DNA from: an uncultured Clostridia bacterium | GTDB taxonomy: Bacteria; Bacillota; Clostridia; Christensenellales; Borkfalkiaceae | Reading direction: 5' to 3' | Length of the DNA stretch: 46,410 nt | Assembly: GCA_944343275.1 (NCBI GenBank) | Contig: CALVMH010000058.1 | Coordinates: 1-46,410, forward strand | In this document: in pieces, positions 31,542-39,365 of the stretch | Layout: the number at the start of each line of letters is the position of its first letter | How positions within the stretch are numbered: position 1 is the first letter of the stretch | The notes under the pieces: generated by a model | What the model was told of the DNA's origin: nothing | Seen by the model: only the letters and a program-made list of their open reading frames with translations | Databases searched by the model: none | Position numbers and translations under genes: made by a program

Positions 31542-31718
31542 CTACATATCATCCTCGGTCGCCGCAAACCCCGTCTTTATGGCGGCCAGCTGCTGCTCTA
31601 ACTGCGTCACCTTGTTTTCCAGCTCTGTAAGGCTCTGGTTGTCCGCCTTTGCAGCCAGCAAGCCTTTTATTTTGGCTATCAAATACTGCGTCGCAGTATC
31701 ATTTAAAAATTTCTGCAC
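31542..31718 (-). CDS. Small helical protein (58 aa), GTG start
   Basis: GTG 31718 with GGGGGTGA upstream, then QKFLNDTATQYLIAKIKGLLAAK and a coiled coil (SLTELENKVTQLEQQLAAIKTG). Stop TAG 31542. It lies between the fibre-like gene and the coiled-coil gene at 31362-31529. Possibly an assembly factor for the fibre-like protein. Confidence 0.65.
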   Translation of the reverse strand: MQKFLNDTATQYLIAKIKGLLAAKADNQSLTELENKVTQLEQQLAAIKTGFAATEDDM

Positions 31719-31734
31719 AACCGTTCACCCCCGG

Positions 31735-32709
31735 TCAGGCGGCGAACATTGCATCAATTTCCCCGTTCGTGATTGCCACCATGTCGGTCTTTAACATATA
31801 CGGCGTCAAATCCACTGTGGTATCGCCAATCTTTTCCCATTTGTTGTTGATGACCATCCATTCTACATACACATTGTCCTCGCTGTCCGCATCTGCCGAA
31901 ACCATATAGATGGTATCCGCATCCGCTTCTGCCACCTCCGGCAAGGATTCAACAATGGTACGTTTCAGGTGCCCTGCGCTTCCAACAGCGGTTGCAATGG
32001 CGGAATCGGTTTCCGTTTTGGTGTACGCATCGTCAATGCCATACCCCGCCAGCGTCGTGGCTTTGTCCGCCTTACCGGAAATGTCCTGGTGCTCGGTCAA
32101 AAATCCGCTGTCATTGGTAAGTTCAGAGGTTGTCGTAGGCACCGCAATGTCCACCGCGCGCTGTCCGTCGGGTATCAGCGCCTCGCCGTTTTTCTTCACC
32201 GTTATAATGACGTTCCGTTCTGCATCCGCCGGCGCGTGCGCGGCCTGCGAATGGGTATATGCCGCGTCATAATTTGCTTTCAACGCGTCGGTCAAGTCGT
32301 TCGTCACCGTAGGCAAATCGGTCTTTGCCGCATAATAGGACGGCGCCTGCCCGCCCAATTTTGCCGCGTCGTCCACCACGCCGTCATCGTCGGTGTCATA
32401 GACGGCTTTCATCATATCGCCGCCGCCAAGCTCGCTTATGCTTTCAATCAAGTCTTGAATCTTACCGTCCAGCACTTTTCCCTGTGCCGCCGACAGCGCA
32501 TTGACCGACGATGTACTGGTCAGCACATCCTCTACCGTCGTATTGTTGGCGCCGGCCTCAATCCCGGCCAGCTTTTCTTTTTCTGTGGTGGTATAGTCGT
32601 TTGTCGACAGCCCTTTTCCCGCTTCGGCGTTTACCTTTTTTGCAAGCTCGGCCTTCATTAAATTGTTGTAATACAAAAGGCCGCTATAGTCTAAATATTT
32701 ATTTGCCAT
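31735..32709 (-). CDS. Virion fibre/decoration protein
   Basis: 324 residues. N-terminal YLDYSGLLYYNNLMKAELAKKVN and GKGLSTNDYTTTEKEKLAGIEAGANN are the signature of phage fibre proteins anchored by their N-terminus. The middle has SELTNDSGFLTEHQDISGKADKATTLAGYGI (fibre shaft), and the C-terminus is a small globular part (YMVSADADSEDNVYVEWMVINNKWEKIG). Encoded between neck and sheath genes, it may be a head or neck fibre rather than a tail-tip fibre. Confidence 0.78.
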   Translation of the reverse strand: MANKYLDYSGLLYYNNLMKAELAKKVNAEAGKGLSTNDYTTTEKEKLAGIEAGANNTTVEDVLTSTSSVNALSAAQGKVLDGKIQDLIESISELGGGDMMKAVYDTDDDGVVDDAAKLGGQAPSYYAAKTDLPTVTNDLTDALKANYDAAYTHSQAAHAPADAERNVIITVKKNGEALIPDGQRAVDIAVPTTTSELTNDSGFLTEHQDISGKADKATTLAGYGIDDAYTKTETDSAIATAVGSAGHLKRTIVESLPEVAEADADTIYMVSADADSEDNVYVEWMVINNKWEKIGDTTVDLTPYMLKTDMVAITNGEIDAMFAA

Positions 32710-32993
32710 TATACAGTCACCGTCCCTTTCATCATGTTAAAAATATCCTCATTCGTAATGACTCCAACCGTCGGGTCCACCTCGGCCCCGGCGTCGAGCT
32801 TTTTTCCAAGCAGGGCGTCCGCCTCCTGCTTGGTGTAAAACTGCCCTTTGTTCAGCAGGTTCTGGCGTATTTTGTCGCCGTACATAGACGTATCCGTATC
32901 ATACGGCACCGGTACGCCGTTTTCCTCCAGCGCACGTTGGATGTTGTCAAAATCGCTGATTGCCTGCCGCACATTGGTTTCCAAATCCGCCAT
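32709..32993 (-). CDS. Small structural protein next to fibre
   Basis: 94 residues. An N-terminal helix (TNVRQAISDFDNIQRALEENGV) then GQFYTKQEADALLGKKLDAGAEVDP, and a C-terminus NEDIFNMMKGTVTV. The YTKQEADALLGKK motif is a fibre-type trimerisation sequence, suggesting a short adaptor. The stop codon overlaps the start of the fibre gene. Confidence 0.7.
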   Translation of the reverse strand: MADLETNVRQAISDFDNIQRALEENGVPVPYDTDTSMYGDKIRQNLLNKGQFYTKQEADALLGKKLDAGAEVDPTVGVITNEDIFNMMKGTVTV

Positions 32994-32996
32994 ACG

Positions 32997-33548
32997 CTAT
33001 AACACCCCCGACAACCTTTCTTCCAATGCCTTGTTGAGCGCGTCGCTGTCCACGTCAGGTCTGGAAATCTGTCCGGTTTGCTCATACTCCACCGTCTCAA
33101 TGTACCCCGCGTCTTTACTGCTGTTTTCCAGTACGCTCGTTACGGAAAATACAACGTCAAACCCGTTCCGGTATTCAAAATTTACCGTTAAGATATTGTC
33201 CCGGTTGGTAAGCGCGCCGACCGACTCCACAATCACGCCGTTGTCATCTAAGTACACGCTTCCCGCATAGTCCAGCCATTCCCGCGCCTTGACCGCCAGC
33301 GTCACGCTCTCAATATCTTTGTCCGACAGCGCGGTGACGCTCATGGTGGCTGTAAAATCCTTTGCCGTTTTCCCGTCGTCATACTCGCCGTAGGTCCCGC
33401 GGTTTTCCGATGCAGGCGTTGTGACGGTGTACGACAGGTACGGATACGCCGGCGGCGCCGCGTTCTGGTTTGCACGGACCACCGGGCAGCCCAGATACGC
33501 TTTTAGCCCGCGCGCAACGGTTTCCCGCATACCTTCTATATCAATCAC
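32997..33548 (-). CDS. Neck/tail terminator protein (gp12-like)
   Basis: 183 residues. AYLGCPVVRANQNAAPPAYPYLSYTVTTP and an all-beta body match the phage neck terminator gp12-like/LIC_12616 family that caps the tail. The last 15 residues (SDALNKALEERLSGVL) are shared with the C-terminus of the neighbouring connector gene. Overlaps the upstream gene by 4 bp. Confidence 0.78.
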   Translation of the reverse strand: MIDIEGMRETVARGLKAYLGCPVVRANQNAAPPAYPYLSYTVTTPASENRGTYGEYDDGKTAKDFTATMSVTALSDKDIESVTLAVKAREWLDYAGSVYLDDNGVIVESVGALTNRDNILTVNFEYRNGFDVVFSVTSVLENSSKDAGYIETVEYEQTGQISRPDVDSDALNKALEERLSGVL

Positions 33549-34006
33549 GCCGCATCACCGCCTTTTTTCACCAGCACACCGGACAGCCGGTCTTCCAGCG
33601 CCTTGTTCAGCTCGCTGTACCCGTCAAAATCTGTGTCCGCGCCGCTGCTTTCGTCAAACACACTGACAAATTTCATCCGGTAAGACCATACACCGGTAAA
33701 CGCGCTGTTTTCCAACGACTGCTCCAGGCTGTAAAGGCACCCCTCATACAAAACGGTAAACCCGGTAAGGCCATTTACTATCGGGGACAGCGAAAACAGG
33801 CGCAAATCCTTTTCCGACAGTACGCCTTCCGCCCGCAGCCGCCGCGCCTCAGAAAATTTGATGATAGCACACTGCAAGTCCTGCGCTGTTTTGGTCCCTA
33901 CGTGGTACTCGCCGGCGTCGTCATACCCACCGCCGCTGTATGTTATCAGCGTATAAGCGCTTGCGTATTTTGCAATGAGCGATGCAAAATCAAAATACTG
34001 CGGCAC
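33545..34006 (-). CDS. Head-tail connector protein
   Basis: 153 residues. YTLITYSGGGYDDAGEYHVGT..CAIIKFSEARRLRAEGVLSEKDLRLFSLSPI resembles head-closure proteins in this position. The C-terminus ELNKALEDRLSGVLVKK repeats that of the next gene. Function inferred from order (after HK97 gp10-like gene, before terminator). Confidence 0.7.
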   Translation of the reverse strand: MPQYFDFASLIAKYASAYTLITYSGGGYDDAGEYHVGTKTAQDLQCAIIKFSEARRLRAEGVLSEKDLRLFSLSPIVNGLTGFTVLYEGCLYSLEQSLENSAFTGVWSYRMKFVSVFDESSGADTDFDGYSELNKALEDRLSGVLVKKGGDAA

Positions 34007-34021
34007 AGTTTGTCCCCTCCT

Positions 34022-34522
34022 TTACTCCGTTTTGTAGGTGATACTTTCCAATAGCCCGCCGGTATCGACCAGCGGGTTGCTGCTGCCCTTTTGCTCTTTG
34101 GTAAATGGATGGTTTGCGGGGCTGGACAGGTTCCGCATATACTTTTTTATTGCCGTCGCAAACTGCTGTCCGCAAATTTCCAGCATATCGTCTGCCGACA
34201 GTTTCCCATCCAGCACCTGGGCAATCGCCCGCTCGGTCTGCTTCAAAATACGTCTGTTATTTTCGTCAAAGCCGCTGCGCAAAAACGACCGTTCCGGTAT
34301 TTTTATCACCTTGGTGCTCTGCTTTAGGTGCAAACCCTGGCTATGCAGATACGCTCGCATTTTATCGGTGACCGGGATGGTACAGCCATATTCGTGGATA
34401 CCGGCAAGCCACGCATGCCCGCCGGACAGCGCGCCAACCTTTACCTTCCTGCCGTCCATCGCTTCCATCTGGGCTATCATGCTTGGAAATTGGTTCTTTA
34501 CCGTCTTATACGTTACGCCCAT
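34022..34522 (-). CDS. HK97 gp10-like / virion morphogenesis protein
   Basis: 166 residues. VKVGALSGGHAWLAGIHEYGCTIPVTDKMRAYLHSQGLHLK...IPERSFLRSGFDENN is the tail-completion/virion morphogenesis pattern (IHEYG...IPERSFLR), and NPLVDTGGLLESITY ends it. Connects head and tail. Confidence 0.88.
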   Translation of the reverse strand: MGVTYKTVKNQFPSMIAQMEAMDGRKVKVGALSGGHAWLAGIHEYGCTIPVTDKMRAYLHSQGLHLKQSTKVIKIPERSFLRSGFDENNRRILKQTERAIAQVLDGKLSADDMLEICGQQFATAIKKYMRNLSSPANHPFTKEQKGSSNPLVDTGGLLESITYKTE

Positions 34523-34528
34523 CGCACG

Positions 34529-34861
34529 TCACCGCCATTTTTCAGCCGCCTGCACAAAACGCACCCGGCGTTTTAAATACTGCGGCAGCAATGCATTTGC
34601 CATGTCCCAGATAAGCGCCGCCATATCGCTTCCCGTCGTAAACGACTGCGACAGCCCTTCAATGCTCTCAGACGCAACACCCGGCCGAATCTGCTGTGCC
34701 TGGCAAAACTTTGTGATGAACAATTTTGCCGCAGACGGCAGCGATTCCAAGTCGTGCACATCCAGTACCGTATTTTCGTCCAGCCATTCCAGCGCCGCGT
34801 CCGCGCACAGCGTATCAGACACCGCAATTCCTGCCGCATCAAGCTGTTCTTTTGTCAGCAC
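34529..34861 (-). CDS. Head-tail connector (gp6-like)
   Basis: Start chosen at GTG 34861 (LTKEQLDAAGIAVSD), overlapping the preceding small gene by 23 bp. The longer open frame is a shadow of that gene. 110 residues, helical, with LPSAAKLFITKFCQAQQIRPGVASESIEGLSQSF typical of connector subunits. First of the neck genes downstream of the capsid. Confidence 0.7.
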   Translation of the reverse strand: MLTKEQLDAAGIAVSDTLCADAALEWLDENTVLDVHDLESLPSAAKLFITKFCQAQQIRPGVASESIEGLSQSFTTGSDMAALIWDMANALLPQYLKRRVRFVQAAEKWR

Positions 34862-35030
34862 GTTTGCCCACCGCCTTTTTCCGGGATGGCTTTTGGCTTT
34901 CCGCCTTTTCCGCCGGTTCCGGGATTTCCCGCTTGGGTTCCGGGATTTCCGCGCCCGCCGGGTATAAAATCCCATCATAAATGACCGCGTGCGGATATAC
35001 CACACCAATCACCTCCCCGTTTTCTAACAA
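34839..35030 (-). CDS. Small protein after major capsid
   Basis: 63 residues starting MLENGEVIGVVYPHAVIYDGILYPAGAEIP, followed by a proline/glutamate/lysine-rich tail (PEPKREIPEPAEKAESQKPSRKKA). The N-terminal fold-like segment recurs after capsid genes in related phages. The basic tail may contact DNA or capsid. Overlaps the capsid stop by 7 bp. Confidence 0.7.
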   Translation of the reverse strand: MLENGEVIGVVYPHAVIYDGILYPAGAEIPEPKREIPEPAEKAESQKPSRKKAVGKRADKRTA

Positions 35031-36088
35031 ACTTCCAGGAAATAACAGTCTGCCGCACGCTCAAAGGACGGCAGCACAATTTCCGATACCGTCGTTTTGG
35101 TGTTCACTGGGTCAACCGTGGTCATCACTGTTACCGCAACGCCAGTATTGACCACTTCTACGCTCGCACCGCTCTGCGCGGCACGCGCTTCCTCCGGTGT
35201 GGTGCCATACCAGGTCGAACCAAGCGCGCCATTGGGCAGCATAGCCACAATGTTGTCCGGGTAAAACTTTTTGGCTGTCCCCGTCTCATCTTTAAACTGC
35301 TTGTTGTAAACAATGATGGATACGCTCAGTTCTTCCTCGACAAACTGCTTAACTTTGGCCGATGTATAGTTGACATTTGCCGTCACGTTCTGCGCCAAAA
35401 TGCCGCTGCGGACTTTGTCGCTGTTTTTCAGCATATTAAACGTCGCTTTGGACATCAGCAAAATTTCCGGGCGGTTACCGCTCGCTTCCTCCTGCGCATC
35501 CATCGCGTCCTCAATGTTTTTCAAAGGGTCACAGGTAGTCGGCGCGTTCCATTTGTCATTCGCAGTGGTAATCGCAGCATAGTGCCCGCTTTTCAATGTA
35601 CCATCCGGGTCGTAGTCATAGGTATAGTCCACGCCGTTTGCCGTAATGCTGATACCAAAGTTCCCGCCAACCGGCGCCAAAAGCTGCATTGCCATCCGTT
35701 CCGGCACTACGTTTGCACCGTCAATCAGCGTTGTGGTGTCGTCAAAAATGCGGTCGAGCACTTGCTGCGCATACGGGTCGTTTGCATCCTGCACCCGCAT
35801 GATTTCCTGCTCGTCCGCCTCTTTTACCAGCATGCTCTCACGGAAAAACGGCATCTGCGTTTCCGTCATAGAAATGCCCACGCGGTCGCGCATGGTGCTC
35901 TTTGCGTCAAACGCCGACGGCGCAAGCGACACCGGCAGCCCATTGACGCCGTTCAGCCATTTTAAATCCAGGCCCATTTTCTTCTGTGCCGGGAAAAACC
36001 CGGTGCCCAGGTATGCAATACGGTTGCTCGCCGTATTGGTATAGTGCAGCGCGATTGCCTCTGCAGTAAATACATCCGATAACTTCAT
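35024..36088 (-). CDS. Major capsid protein (phage capsid E type)
   Basis: 354 residues. FTAEAIALHYTN...YLGTGFFPAQKKMGLDLKWLNGVNGLPVSLAPSAFDAKSTMRDRVG is diagnostic of the Phage_cap_E family. It ends with a beta-rich P-domain. It follows scaffold and decoration genes, as expected. Confidence 0.93.
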   Translation of the reverse strand: MKLSDVFTAEAIALHYTNTASNRIAYLGTGFFPAQKKMGLDLKWLNGVNGLPVSLAPSAFDAKSTMRDRVGISMTETQMPFFRESMLVKEADEQEIMRVQDANDPYAQQVLDRIFDDTTTLIDGANVVPERMAMQLLAPVGGNFGISITANGVDYTYDYDPDGTLKSGHYAAITTANDKWNAPTTCDPLKNIEDAMDAQEEASGNRPEILLMSKATFNMLKNSDKVRSGILAQNVTANVNYTSAKVKQFVEEELSVSIIVYNKQFKDETGTAKKFYPDNIVAMLPNGALGSTWYGTTPEEARAAQSGASVEVVNTGVAVTVMTTVDPVNTKTTVSEIVLPSFERAADCYFLEVC

Positions 36089-36110
36089 TGTCTTTTCCCC
36101 CTTTTGTCAA

Positions 36111-36440
36111 TCACAGAAATGTAATCTGTTTCAGTACCGTTTTTGCGCCAATGGTCGTCGTGCTTTCCTGTGTAGTATCCTCGCTCGGCTCCTCCGGCAG
36201 CTTATCGGTTTTGATAAACCCGTGGATAACCACTGTACCATTCGGGTTTTCCGCCAGCACCACAGGGCTCAGCAGTACACCGATTGCCGTTTTGTCATTT
36301 GCCGGGACAATCGTCCCTTCTTTGATAACCCCCTCGGTTGCAAGGCTTGTCAAGTCCGAGCAGTCATACGGAATTGCCACATAATGGTCATTTGCCAAAA
36401 TATTAACGCCGCCTGCGGCGCCTTTGGTCGTGTATTTCAT
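36111..36440 (-). CDS. Head decoration/stabilisation protein
   Basis: 109 residues: GGVNILANDHYVAIPYDCSDLTSLATEGVIKEGTIVPAND..GVLLSPVVLAENPNGTVVIHGFIKTDKL. Beta-rich, small and between scaffold and capsid genes, consistent with a gpD-like/head fibre decoration subunit. It contains an acidic threonine-rich insertion near the C-terminus. Its stop is 22 bp before the capsid start. Confidence 0.75.
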   Translation of the reverse strand: MKYTTKGAAGGVNILANDHYVAIPYDCSDLTSLATEGVIKEGTIVPANDKTAIGVLLSPVVLAENPNGTVVIHGFIKTDKLPEEPSEDTTQESTTTIGAKTVLKQITFL

Positions 36441-37162
36441 TATTTCTTCCCTCCTATATACTGTTGTAATACCTCATTCGATTTTCTGGCCTTTTCGGCC
36501 TGCCGTTTTCCCAGCATCTCTGCAACGCTGTTGTCCCTTTCGTCCGCATCAGCAGCGGGCGCGCCCCCATTCGGTATCCGCCCGATTGCTTTGAATTTTT
36601 CATCTACTCTGGCAGACACAAACTGGTTCACCAGTTTATGAAATGCCTTGACCTTCTCGTCAATCGCGGCTTCATCCTCGCCCATGACAAAATCTACCAG
36701 CGCCAGCGAGTTTTCGCTGCCGTCGTCCAGCCCGATTTCCTTTATCGCGCGGATGGCGTACAGCCGGTGCTCTTTATCCAGCAAATCCTTTTCCTTCTGC
36801 GCAAGCGTTGCCTCTCGCTCACTAAGCTCTGCCTGCTTTAGCTCCTTTAGCTCCTCTGCCGAAAGGTTCGCTTTTTTGAGCTTTTCATTTTCCTTTTGCA
36901 GCATCGCCAGCTTTTTTCCAAAATCCGCCATACTACGGTCTACCCTGGACTGGATGAGCTTTTCCAGCGAATCGCTTGTTTTCTGCGCAGTATCCGGCGT
37001 TTGCTCTGTCCCCTGCGCATCCGCGTTTGGCTTCGTTTCCTGCGTTCCCGCCACCGTCGTTCCGGCTTGTACAGCGCTTATGCTATTTGTATACGCCGCC
37101 GATGCCGTGTTGCTGTTTGCATACGCCGCCGATGCCGTGTTGCTGTTTGGCACTTCCACCAT
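36440..37162 (-). CDS. Scaffold protein (DUF4355-like)
   Basis: 240 residues. After a low-complexity N-terminus (NSNTASAAY repeated twice), a long coiled coil (about 70-140, KLAMLQKENEKLKKANLSAEELKELKQAELSEREATLAQKEKDL) and RAIKEIGLDDGSENSLALVDFVMGEDEAA are typical of DUF4355 scaffolds. Shares one base with the decoration gene. The N-terminal repeat is encoded by a 30-bp tandem duplication (37091-37120 and 37121-37150). Confidence 0.88.
   Translation of the reverse strand: MVEVPNSNTASAAYANSNTASAAYTNSISAVQAGTTVAGTQETKPNADAQGTEQTPDTAQKTSDSLEKLIQSRVDRSMADFGKKLAMLQKENEKLKKANLSAEELKELKQAELSEREATLAQKEKDLLDKEHRLYAIRAIKEIGLDDGSENSLALVDFVMGEDEAAIDEKVKAFHKLVNQFVSARVDEKFKAIGRIPNGGAPAADADERDNSVAEMLGKRQAEKARKSNEVLQQYIGGKK
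37091..37150. repeat. 30-bp tandem repeat in scaffold gene
   Basis: Two units (ATACGCCGCCGATGCC...), 29 of 30 bases identical, encoding the ANSNTASAAY decapeptide twice. A recent slippage duplication in a disordered N-terminus. Confidence 0.85.
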
Positions 37163-37464
37163 ATTCCATTCCTCCCTAAATCCCTATAGAATTTATGCCG
37201 CCCTCCAGTATAGAAAGGCATTTTGTATATAAAAAGCCGCAATCCCTATAGAATCGCAGCTTACTTATATCAACTCAATAAAAAGCGCCTATCATTCTAT
37301 GTCTGCATTCACCACAGTAAATCATCATTTTGCAGACGACGCATTGAAAGAGGCTCTTAGCTTCAATAACTCCTTAAAAAATGAGGTGAATCATCGCCCC
37401 GCCACACGGTAACGTATGGCGCGCACTCCGTAAATTCGGCGAAACCCTGCCGCCAATGTATTTG
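37163..37464. other. Largely noncoding stretch between scaffold and minor head genes
   Basis: About 300 bp. It holds the hairpin at 37231-37263 and an exact 14-bp direct repeat AATCCCTATAGAAT (37179-37192 and 37241-37254). One weak 30-codon frame on the minus strand (37275-37367) reads a CxxC...CxxC zinc-finger-like peptide (FQCVVCKMMIYCGECRH) but would need an ATT start behind AAGGAG. I see no strong promoter. Confidence 0.5.
37231..37263 (-). terminator. Hairpin terminator upstream of scaffold
   Basis: AAGCTGCGAT/ATTGCGGCTT stem with TTTTTATAT following on the minus strand. Placed between the head-packaging genes and the scaffold/capsid genes. Confidence 0.6.
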
Positions 37465-37617
37465 TTATAAACCAATTAAAATCTTTACAAAAAGCGCTGT
37501 AAAACAGCCAAGTATAAAACTATGTATCAGCAAGGCGCGTTTTAAGAAACGCACCATATCTTTTAAATGCCCGATTTGCCGGTCTGCTTCCAAAAATTTT
37601 GCTTGCATATATTCCAT
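37465..37617 (-). CDS. Small membrane protein (50 aa)
   Basis: ATG 37617 with GGAGGCGGGG upstream. 50 residues: an amphipathic N-terminal helix (EYMQAKFLEADRQIGHLKDMVRFLKR) and a C-terminal transmembrane segment (LLIHSFILGCFTALFVKILIGL). The plan resembles small haemolysin XhlA-like or superinfection-type proteins. It lies alone between two terminators. Confidence 0.6.
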   Translation of the reverse strand: MEYMQAKFLEADRQIGHLKDMVRFLKRALLIHSFILGCFTALFVKILIGL

Positions 37618-37653
37618 TTAACCCCGCCTCCCACAGCCATTCACAAACGCAAC

Positions 37654-37686
37654 AAAAAAGCACCTACCTGTTAAGTAGATGCTTTC
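37654..37686 (-). terminator. Terminator after MuF partner gene
   Basis: AGCATCTAC/GTAGGTGCT stem and TTTTTTG on the minus strand, just past the stop at 37685. Shares the 15-mer AAAAAAGCACCTACC and TAGATGCTT with the terminator after hicAB. Confidence 0.75.
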
Positions 37687-37894
37687 AATCCTCTTTTTCC
37701 TTCTGATACCTGTCCCATAGCTCCTGTGCTTTTTTATGATACTCGTCATGTACCGGCTTTAATAACTTTTTATTGCTATCCAAACCCATCTGCCATTTTC
37801 CTTCTTTTTTAGCCTTCTTTATTAACGCGTCAATTTTTTCGTTTTCTTCTCGAAACAGCCTATCGCGTTCTTTTATCATTTCATCCCTTGTCAT
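37685..37894 (-). CDS. Small charged helical protein downstream of MuF fusion
   Basis: 69 residues, very rich in Lys/Glu/Asp, nearly all helical (EMIKERDRLFREENEKIDALIKKAKKEGKWQMGLDSNKKLLKPVHDEYHKKAQELWDRYQKEKED). Overlaps the MuF-JAMM stop by 14 bp. In MuF-type polymorphic toxin systems an immunity gene is expected exactly here, and a terminator follows. No homology recognised, so the immunity role is inference. Confidence 0.7.
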   Translation of the reverse strand: MTRDEMIKERDRLFREENEKIDALIKKAKKEGKWQMGLDSNKKLLKPVHDEYHKKAQELWDRYQKEKED

Positions 37895-39362
37895 TTTTCC
37901 ACCGCCTATACCCTATCTGATTTTGTTCCGCCATTAAAATAGCTCTGGCATGTCTATAGTTTTCAAAATCCATCCAATCCTCCGGAACACTATCAATTTC
38001 TGACGCATTTCGCGTTAATTCATAGGTGTATTTTTCATCACAACCTCGCAAAATAGATAAATTTTGATTCATAAACAAACTGATGTCATCGTCACTAAAG
38101 GAAAATTCTGTTTCTTCTATCGGGTGATTATGCGTAACAGCCGCGCCTTGTAGCTTATCACCAAGGTCAAAATCCGGAAATACCCGGTCTGCTGTTCCAA
38201 AGCATTTATAAACTTCACCATTTTTTGTGATGACACAAGCAGTTTCTATCGGTTCCATTATAGCGTCTTTTTCAAAATCCCGCAACTCTTTTTTGATTAC
38301 AGAAGGGTTCGGTTTGTCAATCGTTTTAAGCAGCAGTGGTGCTTCGTGCTCCGGTATGCCATCGCCACCGATTGTTGCTGAAAGCCCGCGCAATTCTTGC
38401 ACTTTGCTAACTGGTACGCCCGTCGCTTTTGCAAACTCCTCAGCCGTCATCAGGTTGTACTCCAAAAAACACCGGCAGCGGCAGTCGTTGGCTGCGTCCC
38501 CGCTCTCACCCGGCGCTTTGGTTTTTACGCCATTGCCCAAATCAAACAACTCGCCCACAGCGACGGTCTTTCCGTCCATTTTCATATGATTTGCGCCAGA
38601 TTTGCTGCGGTATGTTTTCCAGCCCTTTTTGGTTTTCCGCCTCTGCTGCGGCCGCACGCGCTCGTCCTTCATGGTGTGCCAGGTCGCGGCATATATCAGC
38701 CCGCTCCCGGCAAGGCCGTCCTGTATGCGCTCGGCGCTGTCCATCATACCGCCTTCGGTATTGCGGTGCGTCTCGGTGCGCACGATATTGTCCGCCTTGC
38801 TTCTGCTCACGCCAACCCGCTCGGAAATCCGCTTTGCCATCTGCTCATACCGGTCGCCGTTAAGTAGGCCGATGTTTAGCTCCTGCTGTATCTGATAAAT
38901 AACCTCCGACCGGTTTTTTTCCAGCACCCTGGGCAGCGTCAGCTTGCTCACATTATTGCCAATCGCGCGCTGGAACACATCTTTGTTGACAGATAGGTCT
39001 TTTACCGTCTCGGCGTATTTCCCATCCTTATGGGCTGATTTTAACGACGATACCATGCCTTTGTAGCACGTTTCGTATACATCATCAACCAATTTTAGCA
39101 ATTCCTCTTTTACCGGCCCCGCAATGCTGTCAACTGCTTTTGCAATTTCCCGCAAAAACCACGCTTTTTTCCGCTGCGCATCCAAATTCGCCACATACAG
39201 TCGCCCGTCCGCGTCAGCGTACTGTTCGTACGCGTCCGCCAAAAAATGCTTCAGGTCTTTTTCCAGTTCCTTGTATATGGCGTTTAGCTTCTTATCTGTC
39301 AATGCGGCCCTGTGTTCCGCAATCCGGCGAATGTCATACAATAAATCGTCCAGCTTCGGCAT
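37881..39362 (-). CDS. MuF-type minor head protein with C-terminal JAMM-like domain
   Basis: 493 residues. Residues about 1-315 are the SPP1 gp7/Mu gpF head morphogenesis domain, with VGVSRSKADNIVRTETHRN, WHTMKDERVRPQ and ANDCRCRCF. Residues about 355-493 are a separate domain: a possible catalytic Glu in PIETACVITKNGEV, then THNHP, with the exact JAMM spacing H411-x-H413-x7-S421-x2-D424. That predicts a zinc peptidase or deubiquitinase-like fold. This C-terminal stretch is visibly more AT-rich than the head domain, as expected for a swapped cargo module. The domain probably travels in the head and is injected with DNA. Confidence 0.87.
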   Translation of the reverse strand: MPKLDDLLYDIRRIAEHRAALTDKKLNAIYKELEKDLKHFLADAYEQYADADGRLYVANLDAQRKKAWFLREIAKAVDSIAGPVKEELLKLVDDVYETCYKGMVSSLKSAHKDGKYAETVKDLSVNKDVFQRAIGNNVSKLTLPRVLEKNRSEVIYQIQQELNIGLLNGDRYEQMAKRISERVGVSRSKADNIVRTETHRNTEGGMMDSAERIQDGLAGSGLIYAATWHTMKDERVRPQQRRKTKKGWKTYRSKSGANHMKMDGKTVAVGELFDLGNGVKTKAPGESGDAANDCRCRCFLEYNLMTAEEFAKATGVPVSKVQELRGLSATIGGDGIPEHEAPLLLKTIDKPNPSVIKKELRDFEKDAIMEPIETACVITKNGEVYKCFGTADRVFPDFDLGDKLQGAAVTHNHPIEETEFSFSDDDISLFMNQNLSILRGCDEKYTYELTRNASEIDSVPEDWMDFENYRHARAILMAEQNQIGYRRWKNDKG

Positions 39363-39365
39363 GGT

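Noticed and set aside
34861-35008. N-terminal extension of the gp6-like connector
   Set aside because: Overlaps the 63-aa gene in another frame with Arg/Lys-rich shadow composition. GTG 34861 fits better.
37275-37367. Com-like zinc-finger gene
   Set aside because: The 30-codon frame has CxxC pairs but needs an ATT start, and Com family spacing does not match.
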